Assembly (NCBI GenBank): GCA_013214765.1 | Contig: JABSQD010000006.1 | Span: 1 to 19,242 of the forward strand | From: Mycoplasmataceae bacterium | GTDB taxonomy: Bacteria; Bacillota_I; Bacilli_A; Mycoplasmatales; Hepatoplasmataceae | Direction of reading: 5' to 3' | Length of the DNA: 19,242 nucleotides | Part shown: positions 7,575 through 15,475 of the stretch, one piece after another | How positions within the stretch are numbered: the first letter of the stretch is position 1 | Layout: every line of letters begins with the position of its first letter | Made by a program: the position numbers and the translations under genes | Notes under the pieces: model-generated | What the model was told of the DNA's origin: nothing | Databases searched by the model: none | What the model saw: only the letters and a program-made list of their open reading frames with translations

Positions 7575-8277
7575 GGGTTCCTCCTTTTAAATAAAAATCT
7601 ACCACTTCTTTAGGATTTCCTATTTTAGTTAAAAATCCTTCTTCCAAAAGAACAACTCTATCTGATATATTAATTACATCTTGAATATTATGAGAAATAA
7701 AAATAATAGTTGTTTTCATCTTTTTATTAACTTTTTTAAGTAAAGAAATAAATTCTCTTCTTGATTTAGGATCTAAAAACGAAGTTGCTTCATCAAAAAT
7801 AATTATTTTAGGTTTTTGAATTAATAATGATATGAGAATAACTTTTCTTTTTTGACCCGAAGATAATACAAATGGTGATTTATCTAATAAATTTTTTTGA
7901 AGATTAAAATTTTTAATTAATTCATTCATATATTTTTCATCATTAGAATTAAATAAAATTTCTTCTCTAACTGTAATTCTAAATAATTGATGTTCAGGAT
8001 ATTGAAATGATAAAAGTAAAAAATTAGTTATTTTTCTTAAATTTCTTTTTTTAGATTTTTTATTTATAATAATTTCATTATTTAATATTACTTTTCCATC
8101 GGTCGGTTTTGTTATTCCTAATAAAATATTTGCTAATGTGGTTTTTCCTGAACCTGTTTTACCTACGATAGAAATAATTTCTTCTTTTTTAATTTTAAAA
8201 GAAACACTACTTAATGCATTAGTTCTTTCTAAAGTTCTTTTATTGTAAATTTTTCAAAGATTATTTATTTCAATCAT
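7561..8277 (-). CDS. ecfA2: ECF transporter ATP-binding protein EcfA2
   Basis: One of the two ATPases that drive the ECF vitamin transporter module, on the cytoplasmic face with EcfT. The 238-residue protein carries Walker A GKTGSGKT (39-46), the Q-loop as SFQYPEHQLF (Gln92), a signature read LSSGQ (138-142), Walker B with catalytic Glu in IIFDEATSFLDP and the H-loop in FISHNIQD. The first Gly of the common LSGGQ is Ser here, and DEAT replaces the usual DEPT. The start ATG 8277 follows the ecfA1 stop after one base, so the two are coupled. The 3' end overlaps ecfT by 14 bases. It is shorter than many EcfA2 proteins (about 280), mainly at the C-terminus. Confidence 0.93.
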
Positions 8278-8278
8278 T

Positions 8279-8941
8279 TTACACCAAATTATTATTCTTT
8301 AATAGTTCTGTATTTTTCAATAATAAAGTTGATTTTCCATCATATATTATTTTAGAATCATTCATAACTATTGATCTTTTTGTATTTTTTACTTCATCCA
8401 TAAAGTGAGTTATCTGAATAATGGTTTTTCCTTCTTTATGAAGTTCTTTAATTAATTTAATTACCATCTCTTTAGATTCTGGATCAAGCATTGATGTTAC
8501 TTCATCTAGAATATATACTTCATAATCTAAAGCAAATAGCGAGGCAAAGGAAAGTTTTTGTTTTTGACCACCCGATAATGTAGTTACACTTCTTTTTCTT
8601 AATTCTAAAATATTAAATTTATTCAAAACATCATCTATTTTAGAATTAATTTCATTTCTACTCAATTGTTTATTTTGAAGTCCAAAAGCAATATCATCTT
8701 CAACAGTAGTTCCGATAATTTGATTATCGGGATTTTCTAATACAAGAGCAATTTTAGAATCTACTTCATATCCCACTATAGTTTTATCCATTAACCCAGA
8801 TAAAACTAATGCAAGAATAGATTTTCCTGAGCCATTTTTTCCCAAAATAGAAATATATTCACCTTTTTTTATTTCTAAATTTATATTAGTTAATATTTTT
8901 TTTTGATCTTTTGTATAAGAAAGATTTTTTACTCTAATCAT
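8279..8941 (-). CDS. ecfA1: ECF transporter ATP-binding protein EcfA1
   Basis: Partner ATPase of EcfA2 in the ECF importer. The 220-residue protein has Walker A GKNGSGKS (34-41), the conserved stretch LENPDNQIIGTTVEDDIAFGL, signature LSGGQKQKL (122-130), Walker B VYILDEVTSMLDP with Glu147, and H-loop ITHFMDE (His179). The position that is Gln in the family motif xFQNPDNQ is Glu69 here, an altered Q-loop. The C-terminal domain is short compared with the usual 270-280 residues. Start ATG 8941 has no Shine-Dalgarno sequence; a TATAAT box ends six bases upstream, predicting a leaderless mRNA. First gene of ecfA1-ecfA2-ecfT-truA. Confidence 0.93.
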   Translation of the reverse strand: MIRVKNLSYTKDQKKILTNINLEIKKGEYISILGKNGSGKSILALVLSGLMDKTIVGYEVDSKIALVLENPDNQIIGTTVEDDIAFGLQNKQLSRNEINSKIDDVLNKFNILELRKRSVTTLSGGQKQKLSFASLFALDYEVYILDEVTSMLDPESKEMVIKLIKELHKEGKTIIQITHFMDEVKNTKRSIVMNDSKIIYDGKSTLLLKNTELLKNNNLV

Positions 8942-8947
8942 ATTATA

Positions 8948-8953
8948 ATTATA
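8948..8953 (-). promoter_or_regulatory. -10 box of the ecfA1 operon (leaderless arrangement)
   Basis: A TATAAT exactly six bases before the ecfA1 ATG. The six bases between are themselves TATAAT. It abuts the terminator of the upstream kinase gene, so the ECF operon has its own promoter. Confidence 0.55.
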
Positions 8954-8978
8954 AAGAAAACACTCTTTTAAGTGTTTT
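8954..8978 (-). terminator. Terminator after the kinase gene
   Basis: A perfect 8-bp stem (AAAACACT 8957-8964 with AGTGTTTT 8971-8978), a 6-base loop and a short T-rich tail (TTTTCTTT) on the minus strand, 7 bases after the kinase stop. Confidence 0.6.
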
Positions 8979-8985
8979 AATTTAA

Positions 8986-9987
8986 TTAGAAATAAATAAA
9001 TAATATTATTCCTATTATCACTAAAAATAATAAAGATACAATAATCGTAATTAAAATAATAATTTGTTTTTTCATCGAAAAATCTTTTGTCTCTTCAGCA
9101 TAATATCCTTGAAGAGTTTCGATAGTATTTCCAGATAAAATTTTTTCAAGATCTACCAAAGCTTCTTTTGTATTTTGATATCTATCTTCTGGTTCTTTTT
9201 CAATAAGTTTCATTACAAAATGTGAAATTTCTTGAGATATTGATGGATCGATATCCGAAGGTTCAATAAGTGGATCATGTATAATTTTTTTAGCTAAATT
9301 ATTATTTTTTTCTGCACCGAATAAATTACTATCAGCTTTAAAAGGTTTAACACTTGTTAAGAGTTGATAAAGCATTATTCCAACTGAGTAAATATCAGTT
9401 CTTGGATTTGCCTTTTTATATGTATTTTTGATTATTTCAGGAGCCATATAAGAAATTGTTCCAATCACTGATCCTTGCCTAGTTAAATCTTGATCAACTG
9501 TTTCTTGAACAATTCCGAAATCTAATAATTTAACATTTCCTTCAATTGTAATATGAATATTTTCGGTTTTAATATCTCTATGATACACCTTATGTGAGTG
9601 CACATCTGATAATGCTGTTAATAATTGCTTTGTATATTTTAAAGCTTCTTTTTGATCAATTGATTTAGATTTTTTTAATTTGTTTTCTAAAGAAATTCCT
9701 TCAACATATTCCATAACAATCATTTTAATACCTTGTTCTTCAAAAGAATCATGAAATTTAATAATATATGGATTATTAAGTTTAGATAAAATCTTAGCTT
9801 CCATATTAAATCTTTCTTTTCAATTAGACATTGTTTGGTTTGGATTTGATGTTTTAATTGCGACTAATTTATTTTCTATTAAATCTTTGGCCAAATAAAC
9901 TTTACCTCCTCCACCGTTTCCGATTGTATTTTGTATTTCATATCTGTTTTTAATAATTTTTCCATCTAATTTATTTCAAAACAACAT
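8986..9987 (-). CDS. Membrane-anchored Hanks-type Ser/Thr protein kinase
   Basis: Eukaryotic-like kinase of the PrkC/PknB type that phosphorylates Ser/Thr on proteins; the phosphatase PrpC encoded just upstream should reverse it. The 333 residues show the Gly-rich loop IGNGGGGKVYLAK (22-34), VAIK with Lys45, catalytic HRDIKTEN (Asp138; Thr where Pro is usual), DFG (Asp156), the activation segment GTISYMAPE and the DIYSVGIMLYQLLT helix. A single C-terminal transmembrane helix (about 306-333) ends the protein, so there is no extracellular PASTA region, as expected in a cell without peptidoglycan. The ATG follows the prpC stop after three bases, with GAAAGG as Shine-Dalgarno sequence overlapping the prpC end. 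Targets cannot be seen from the sequence. Confidence 0.93.
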
Positions 9988-9990
9988 TTC

Positions 9991-10728
9991 TTACCTTTCA
10001 TATCTTATTAATATAAATGTTATATTATCATTTGAACCATTTTCATATGCTGTTTTAATAACTTTAGAAACTTTATATTCGTTTGATTTTGATTTTGATT
10101 TAATAATTTTCATTCATGAAATATCGGAAATAAAATTATGAACTCCATCAGAAGACATTAATATATATCCATTTTTACTTTTTAATTCAGTAACAAATAA
10201 ATCTACTGTAGTTTTTTTATTTGGCCCTAAAGAAGATGTGAGTATATTTGACTGACCTCTATAATGTGCATATCTTTCATCTTTTTCAGCTAAAGTTCCT
10301 AAATTATGATCTTCTGATATTTTAATTAATTCTTTTTTTATAAAAGATTGAGTTCTTGAATCTCCAACATTAACTGTGAACAACTTTTCATTAACGAATA
10401 CATTCATATTCATTGTCGAACCCATATCAGAATATTGAGGAAATTCTTTACCAATTCTTTTTAAATCTTTTTGAAGTATTCTAACAGAAGTTAATAAAAT
10501 TTTTTTAATTTTTTCTTCATTCATATTAATGAAATTAAAATTATTAAGTTCTCTTTTAATTATTTTTATAACTGATTTAGAAGCTGTTGCTCCGCCTTTA
10601 TGTCCACCCATTCCATCAGAAACAATAGCAATTAATATTTCATATTTATTTTTAAAAATATAAAAACTATCTTCATTTTTAAGTCTTCTTCCTGTTATTG
10701 TTTTTCCATAATAATCAAATTTATACAT
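9991..10728 (-). CDS. prpC: PP2C-type protein serine/threonine phosphatase (PrpC-like)
   Basis: Metal-dependent phosphatase of the PPM family, expected to dephosphorylate targets of the kinase encoded directly downstream. The 245 residues contain the conserved acidic motifs in order: NEDSF (Asp20), VSDGMGGHKGG (Asp38-Gly39), VNVGDSRTQ, ISEDHNLG, LMSSDGVHNF and GSNDNITFILI near the end. Together these give the Mn/Mg-binding Asp set. No transmembrane segment is seen, so it should be cytosolic. A TGA is read as Trp at residue 205. Its ATG overlaps the stop of the coaD-gmk gene by one base (TAATG), so it is coupled to it. The order gmk-prpC-kinase is common in Firmicutes and mollicutes. Confidence 0.95.
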
Positions 10729-11795
10729 TATAAAGAATTCCTTAATATTTTTTTAATTTCTTTTACAGTTTCATTTACATTTTTATTTATAACATTATAT
10801 GTAAATAAACTTTTATCATTTGCATATTTCAATTCTTCTTTAGCTCTATTAATTCTATTTAAAATTGATTCCTTTGAATCAGTACCTCTAGTTTTTAATC
10901 TTGTTTCTAATTCTTCAATAGACGGAGGAGATAAAAATATAGTAATAGCATTGGGAATTTTTTTAATTACTTGTTTAACTCCTTCTAATTCAATTTCTAA
11001 GAATACATTTTTACCATTATTCATCATGTCTCTAATTGGGTCAATTAAAGTTCCGTATTGATTATTAGCAAAAGTTGCATATTCTAAAAATTTATTTTCA
11101 TCAATTCAAATTTGAAACATTTCATTATCAATAAAATGATATGATTTTCCATCAACTTCATTTTCTCGTTTCTTTCTAGTTGTTGCAGATACTGAAAAAT
11201 AAAAATTAAACTCTTTATCATATAAAAAATTTTTTTCAACTGTTCCTTTTCCAGATCCTGATGGACCACAAAAAATTACAAGATTTCCTCTTTTGACCGC
11301 ATCTACATTCTCAGTATTCATTTGCCCAACCAAAATATCAGCTTCAATTGATTCTGGAACTAATAATCTAATTGAGTTCCCGGATTGAATGTTTAAATTT
11401 ATTATTGTAGAAGAAACTGTTGATTCTTTATTTATAAAATAATGAAATGATAAATTATCATTAATATCTAAATATGATTCAGCAAGATTTTCTTCATATT
11501 CACTTAAAGATTTAAATCTAATTCCTCTTACAATTCTTTCAATTCCTAAATCTTTAGCAATTAATGGAGTTAATGTTCCTGGCTCTTGCATAATTACAAT
11601 TACATTTTTAATCTCTTCAGTATTAATGACTTTTTGAATTAAATCTTTTCTAAATTTTAGTGTTCTATTGTATTTTTTAGATTCATTATTTGCTACAAGA
11701 ACATACAACTGTTCATACTCGCATGCAGCTTCTTTAATTATTTTTAAATGTCCATTGTGTATAGGATTAAATGATCCTGGAAATATAGCTTTCAT
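10728..11795 (-). CDS. Fused phosphopantetheine adenylyltransferase (CoaD) - guanylate kinase (Gmk)
   Basis: A single 355-residue frame joins two complete enzymes. Residues 1 to about 157 match CoaD, which makes dephospho-CoA from phosphopantetheine and ATP: FPGSFNPIHNGHLKII with nucleotide motif HNGH (13-16), IVRGIRFKSLSEYEENLA with Arg90 and Arg93, VSSTIINL (the ISSS/T box, 127-134) and LVPESIEADIL near its end. Residues 169-355 match Gmk, which phosphorylates GMP to GDP: P-loop GPSGSGKGT (177-185), SVSATTRKKRENEVDGKSYHF, FLEYATFANNQYGTL and VFLEIELEGVKQV. The linker is about 12 residues with no stop or start signal between them; TGA at Trp230 is inside Gmk. A TATAAT box lies 11 bases before the ATG; no Shine-Dalgarno sequence. 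First gene before prpC and the kinase. Confidence 0.92.
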
Positions 11796-11805
11796 AATTT
11801 ATTTT

Positions 11806-11823
11806 AATTATACCTAAATAAAA
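11806..11823 (-). promoter_or_regulatory. Promoter of the coaD-gmk operon (18-bp block shared with 14367-14384)
   Basis: TATAAT at 11807-11812 is preceded on the minus strand by TTTTATTTAGG. The 18 bases TTTTATTTAGGTATAATT recur exactly before the permease gene at 14361. The start ATG is 11 bases from the TATAAT, so the 5' leader would be only about 5 bases. Confidence 0.55.
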
Positions 11824-11851
11824 TATTCACTATATATTTAAAGTGTTATTG

Positions 11852-11890
11852 AAATAAAATATTTATTTTAAATAATGAAATATTTTATTT
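11852..11890 (-). repeat. All-AT inverted repeat over the ffh 3' end
   Basis: A perfect 13-bp inverted repeat (AAATAAAATATTT 11852-11864 and AAATATTTTATTT 11878-11890) with a 13-base loop covers the last ffh codons. It may act as a weak terminator or mRNA-end hairpin; no T-run follows it. Confidence 0.4.
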
Positions 11891-13234
11891 TATATTATTA
11901 AATCCTCCAGACATATTAGGCATTTTTCCCATTTTAATATATTTCGCCATTTCTTTCATTTGTTTTTGAGATTTTTCAAAATCCCTTAAAAGGTTATTAA
12001 AATCTTGAACCGGCCTTCCTGAACCCCTAAGAACTCTATCTTTTCTCTTGGGATGTTTTAATATTTTAGGATTCTTTTTTTCTTTTTGTGTCATAGAACT
12101 AATCAAAATATTATAAATAATCATTTTTTTTTCTGCAGAATTAATTTGATTTTCATTTATATTCATTCCTGGCAACATTTTTGCTACTGATCCTAAATTT
12201 CCCATTTTAGCCATTTGACTTATTGATTCAACAAGATCTTCAAGATCATATTTTCCCGATATAATCTTTCTCATCATTTTTTCTTGATCATTTTCATTAG
12301 AAACTTCTCTTGCTCTTTCAGTAAGAGTTTCAATATCTCCAAGACCCAACATTCTCGATGCTTGTCTATCTGGATGAAAAATTTCAAGATTAGAAATTTT
12401 TTCACCAGTACCAATAAACATTATTTTAAGTCCTATTGCTGAAGATAAAGATAAAGCGGCTCCACCTTTAGCATCGGAATCTAATTTAGTAATAATTGCT
12501 GATGTTAATTTTAATTTTTTATCAAAAATTTCAGCAACATTCAAAATTTCCTGTCCCGCCATAGAATCTACAACAAAAATAATTTCAGAAGGTTTAGTTA
12601 ACTGCTTAATATCTTCAAGTTCAGTCATTAACTTATCATCTGTTTGTAATCGTCCGGCAGTATCCAACAAAATTAAATCATTATTATTTTTTTTAGCAAA
12701 TTTTATTGCATTTTTTGCAATTTTCTTTACATCTTTTGTATTTTTTTCAGCATAAAAATCCATCATTAAAGTTTTAGATAATTTTTCTAATTGATCAATA
12801 GCGGCTGGCCTATAGACATCAAGAGCAACTAATAAAGGTTTTTTATATAATTTTTTTTTATTTACTAAAAAAGATGCTAATTTAGCTACTGTAGTAGTTT
12901 TACCTGAACCTTGAAGTCCGACTAACATTACTATTGATTCAATTTGTTTTTTTCATTCAATAACTTCTCCACCTAATATTTTCACTAATTCATTATTTAT
13001 AATTTTTAGTATTGTTTGTGAAGCTGTTCTATCTACATCAACAACTTGTCCAATTGCTTTTTCAGTTATAGATTCAATAAATTTATTAACTACTTTTAAA
13101 TTAACATCTGATTCTAATAAAACAATTCTAATTTCTGAAATTACATCTTGAATATTTTCTTTTGAAAGCATTCCTTTAGATGAAGCTTTTTTAACTGCTT
13201 TAGTCATTTTGGATTGTAAAAAATTAAATGCCAT
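11885..13234 (-). CDS. ffh: Signal recognition particle protein
   Basis: SRP54 homologue: binds SRP RNA and signal sequences on nascent chains and, with FtsY, brings membrane proteins to SecYEG. The 449 residues show the N domain starting MAFNFLQSKMTKAVKKASSKG and the G domain with G1 GLQGSGKTTT (106-115), ALDVYRPAAIDQL, LLDTAGRLQTD, ITKLDSDAKGGAALS and IGTGEKISNLEIFHPDR. The M domain has LPGMN, KMIIYNILISSMTQKEKKNP, the RNA-binding stretch RVLRGSGRPVQDFNNLL and a Met-rich tail. The canonical SGxxVQDVN box is slightly changed (RPVQDFN). One TGA encodes Trp94. It stands alone with its own leader of about 90 bases holding a hairpin; upstream purines (AAAGAAAGAGAG) serve as a weak Shine-Dalgarno sequence. 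Confidence 0.97.
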
Positions 13235-13281
13235 TTGTTTTCTCTCTTTCTTTATAATTTATAATATACAAAAATAAATAA

Positions 13282-13334
13282 TGGACCAAATATTTTAATA
13301 AATATATATTAATAATGTCCACAATATAATTATA
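13282..13334 (-). promoter_or_regulatory. Candidate ffh promoter and leader hairpin
   Basis: TATAAT at 13329-13334 would start a leader of about 90 bases. Its first part folds: TGGAC (13321-13317) with GTCCA (13286-13282), closing an A/T-rich imperfect stem. Nearer TATA-like boxes exist in this AT-rich stretch, so the assignment is weak. Confidence 0.3.
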
Positions 13335-13443
13335 GTTATATTCCTCTAATAGAAAAATATTTTTGCTTAATTAGTTTCAAATTTAAATATAATATCATAA
13401 ATAATAATATAGCAACTAATAAAATTATATGTATTAAAATATT

Positions 13444-14361
13444 TTAAGGTATTAAATATGAAATTTCTAATAACAAAATACAAACTATTGGCGGATACAA
13501 TAATGTAAAATTTCATTTTCAATCTGTTGATCAATGAAATGATGAAAACATTTCTATTTGACCTCAAGATTCAATAATTCCTGTATTTAGATCCGTATGA
13601 TTTACTCCAGAGGACATGGCGGCAAATAACATATTATTTATATGTGATTGAGGAATAATAATACTAACTACATATATAAAATTAATTTCATTATGTAATA
13701 TCATTGATTGATTATTAACAGAATATGACATTTCAGGTCTAATTATATTTCCAAAAGGTAATAAAAATATCGTATAAACAAATAAAACAATAAAATAAGA
13801 TTTTGTATTTTTAAATATTTTTCTAGTAGAAAATGATCCAATAAACATTAATAAAATTGATAAAATCCAAGAATAAATAATAGTTATTCAATCTACTTTA
13901 GATCAAACAACATCTAAATTACCTCATAAATTTAAAAACATTTCTGCAAAAGAATTAAATCCAATAATGTCAAAAATAATTGTAAATAATCAAAATGTAA
14001 CTTGAGAACAAAATGTAACTAGCATCATTGATAAATAAATTGCAAAATATACTTGTCATACTTTAATTCTTGTAATTAATAAATTCTGATAAAATGTTGT
14101 TTTTCTAATGGAAAAATATGTCATTCCCCAAATTACTCCTGAAGATAAACAAGTGACAAAAACTTGACCTGCTCCTATAAAGAAATAAGATGGAAGCATT
14201 ATTGATAGAGCAAAAGAAACAAAAATTGGAGATAGTATTATTACTAATTTTGTTGCTGTAGTCGAATAAATTGTTTTTATATTTAATGAAAATAATTTAA
14301 ATAAAGATGCATCCGTCAAATGATAATTATCCATTAAATCTGTCTTTAAAATCTTAAACAT
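13444..14361 (-). CDS. ABC-2-like membrane permease, ended by an in-frame TAA
   Basis: A 305-residue polytopic membrane protein with long hydrophobic stretches (for example TKLVIILSPIFVSFALSIML, GQVFVTCLSSGVIWGMTYF, YFAIYLSMMLVTFCS, WITIIYSWILSILLMFIGSF, SYFIVLFVYTIFLLPFG) and a probable extracytoplasmic loop before the last helix. The layout resembles ABC-2 export permeases and is shared with the gene at 18296-19138, but no ATPase is adjacent, so the assignment is tentative. The start ATG 14361 (MFKILKTDL) sits six bases after TATAAT, although the frame is open upstream. After the TAA at 13444-13446 the frame stays open 35 codons to 13336, adding a hydrophobic helix and a basic tail. The gene may thus be nonsense-truncated. 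Several TGA codons encode Trp. Confidence 0.7.
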
Positions 14362-14366
14362 AAATA

Positions 14367-14384
14367 AATTATACCTAAATAAAA
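14367..14384 (-). promoter_or_regulatory. Promoter of the permease gene (leaderless arrangement; shared 18-bp block)
   Basis: TATAAT at 14368-14373 lies exactly six bases before ATG 14361. The 18 bases TTTTATTTAGGTATAATT are identical to those before coaD-gmk (11806-11823) and overlap the T-tail of the rplS terminator. Confidence 0.6.
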
Positions 14385-14402
14385 ACAACCCTAAGGGTTG
14401 TT
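14381..14402 (-). terminator. Terminator of the rpsP-rplS operon
   Basis: A perfect 8-bp stem (AACAACCC / GGGTTGTT) with loop TTA and a TTTTTATTT tail on the minus strand, 19 bases after the rplS stop. The stem resembles that of the tRNA-Ile terminator. Confidence 0.8.
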
Positions 14403-14421
14403 ATAAATTAAATAAAAAATA

Positions 14422-14778
14422 TTAATCTCTAGATTTAATTTTAGCTTTTTTACCTTTTCTATTTCTCATATAAAATATTTTAGATTGCCTAACTGAACCT
14501 TTTTTTATTACTTCAATTGAAGTAATAATAGGAGAGTTGACATAAAAGGTTTTTTCTACTCCGATTTCAAATGATTCTTTTCTAACTGTAAATGTAGCAT
14601 CATTCGATGTTGTTCCTGATCTTTTCAAAACAAATCCTTCAAATATTTGAATTCTTTCTTTTTCTCCTTCTTTAATTTTAATATGAACTTTAACTGTATC
14701 TCCAACTCTAAATTTTGGTAAATCTTCTCTTTTTTGAAAAGATGATACTTTTTCTATTAATTTTTGATTAATTCCCAT
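14422..14778 (-). CDS. rplS: 50S ribosomal protein L19
   Basis: Large-subunit protein at the 30S-50S interface. The 118 residues match L19: REDLPKFRVGDTVKVHIKIKEG, ERIQIFEGFVLKRSG, TFTVRKESFEIGVEKTFYVNSPIITSIEV and the C-terminal KIFYMRNRKGKKAKIK. The start ATG lies 4 bases after the trmD stop with AAAGGA as Shine-Dalgarno sequence. Last gene of the rpsP-rimM-trmD-rplS operon, closed by a strong terminator. Confidence 0.97.
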   Translation of the reverse strand: MGINQKLIEKVSSFQKREDLPKFRVGDTVKVHIKIKEGEKERIQIFEGFVLKRSGTTSNDATFTVRKESFEIGVEKTFYVNSPIITSIEVIKKGSVRQSKIFYMRNRKGKKAKIKSRD

Positions 14779-14782
14779 AATT

Positions 14783-15445
14783 CTAATTTCCTTTCTTTTC
14801 TATTTCTATTTCAATAGTTTTATCTATCGAATTTTGTCTTCTATATTTTTCTATATTCTTATGATTTCCATTCAATAATACTTTAGGTACTTTATGTCCA
14901 TCAAATTCTATTGGTCTAGTAAATTGATCATATTCTAATAATCCATTATTTTCAAATGATTCTTCTTGATGTGATTCTTTTTTTATTATTCCTGGTAATA
15001 ATCTAATAATTGAATCAGCTATTACCATTGATGCAATTTCTCCACCTGTTAATATATATTCTCCAATAGAAATTTCTTCATCAATATAATATTTTATTCT
15101 TGAATCTATCCCTTCATAATGTCCACATATAAGAATGAGATGTTTAATATTAATCATTGATTTTACTTTATTTTGATTTAAAGTTTTTCCTCTCGGACCA
15201 ACCAATACAATATGAGAATCTTTTGTCTTTGAAAATTTAATTGCTTTAACAATTGGTTCAATCATTAGAAGCATTCCAGGACCTCCACCATAAACAGTGT
15301 CATCAACTTGATTATTATTACTAAAATCTCTTAAATTTATTGTTTCTAATTCAATTAAGTTTTTAGACAAAGCATTCATAATAATAGAATGGGATTTAAA
15401 TTCTTTATAATATTCAGGAAATAAAGATATAAATGTTATTTTCAT
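14783..15445 (-). CDS. trmD: tRNA (guanine-37-N1)-methyltransferase
   Basis: Methylates G37 next to the anticodon with S-adenosylmethionine, which prevents +1 frameshifts. The protein is 220 residues from MKITFISLFPEYYKEF, the usual TrmD start; in-frame ATG 15457 and TTG 15466 would add 4 or 7 residues and have only a poor Shine-Dalgarno sequence (GAAGAA). SPOUT knot motifs are present: YGGGPGMLL, VLVGPRGKTLNQ, LILICGHYEGIDSRI and ISIGEYILTGGEIASMVIADSIIRLLPG. The C-terminal part has YDQFTRPIEFDGHKVPKVLLNGNHKNIEKYR, the tRNA-binding box. It follows the aquaporin-family gene and precedes rplS by 4 bases. The stop is TAG. Confidence 0.96.
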   Translation of the reverse strand: MKITFISLFPEYYKEFKSHSIIMNALSKNLIELETINLRDFSNNNQVDDTVYGGGPGMLLMIEPIVKAIKFSKTKDSHIVLVGPRGKTLNQNKVKSMINIKHLILICGHYEGIDSRIKYYIDEEISIGEYILTGGEIASMVIADSIIRLLPGIIKKESHQEESFENNGLLEYDQFTRPIEFDGHKVPKVLLNGNHKNIEKYRRQNSIDKTIEIEIEKKGN

Positions 15446-15475
15446 AATTTTAGTCATATTATTCAATTAGTTCTT

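Noticed and set aside
11084..11269. Minus-strand open frame inside the guanylate kinase part
   Set aside because: Overlaps the Gmk P-loop region in another frame with no matching family and no start signal.
13367..13567. Minus-strand 66-codon frame at the permease end
   Set aside because: It overlaps the permease C-terminal coding region in another frame and has no recognisable features; the in-frame extension beyond the TAA is the better explanation of the region.
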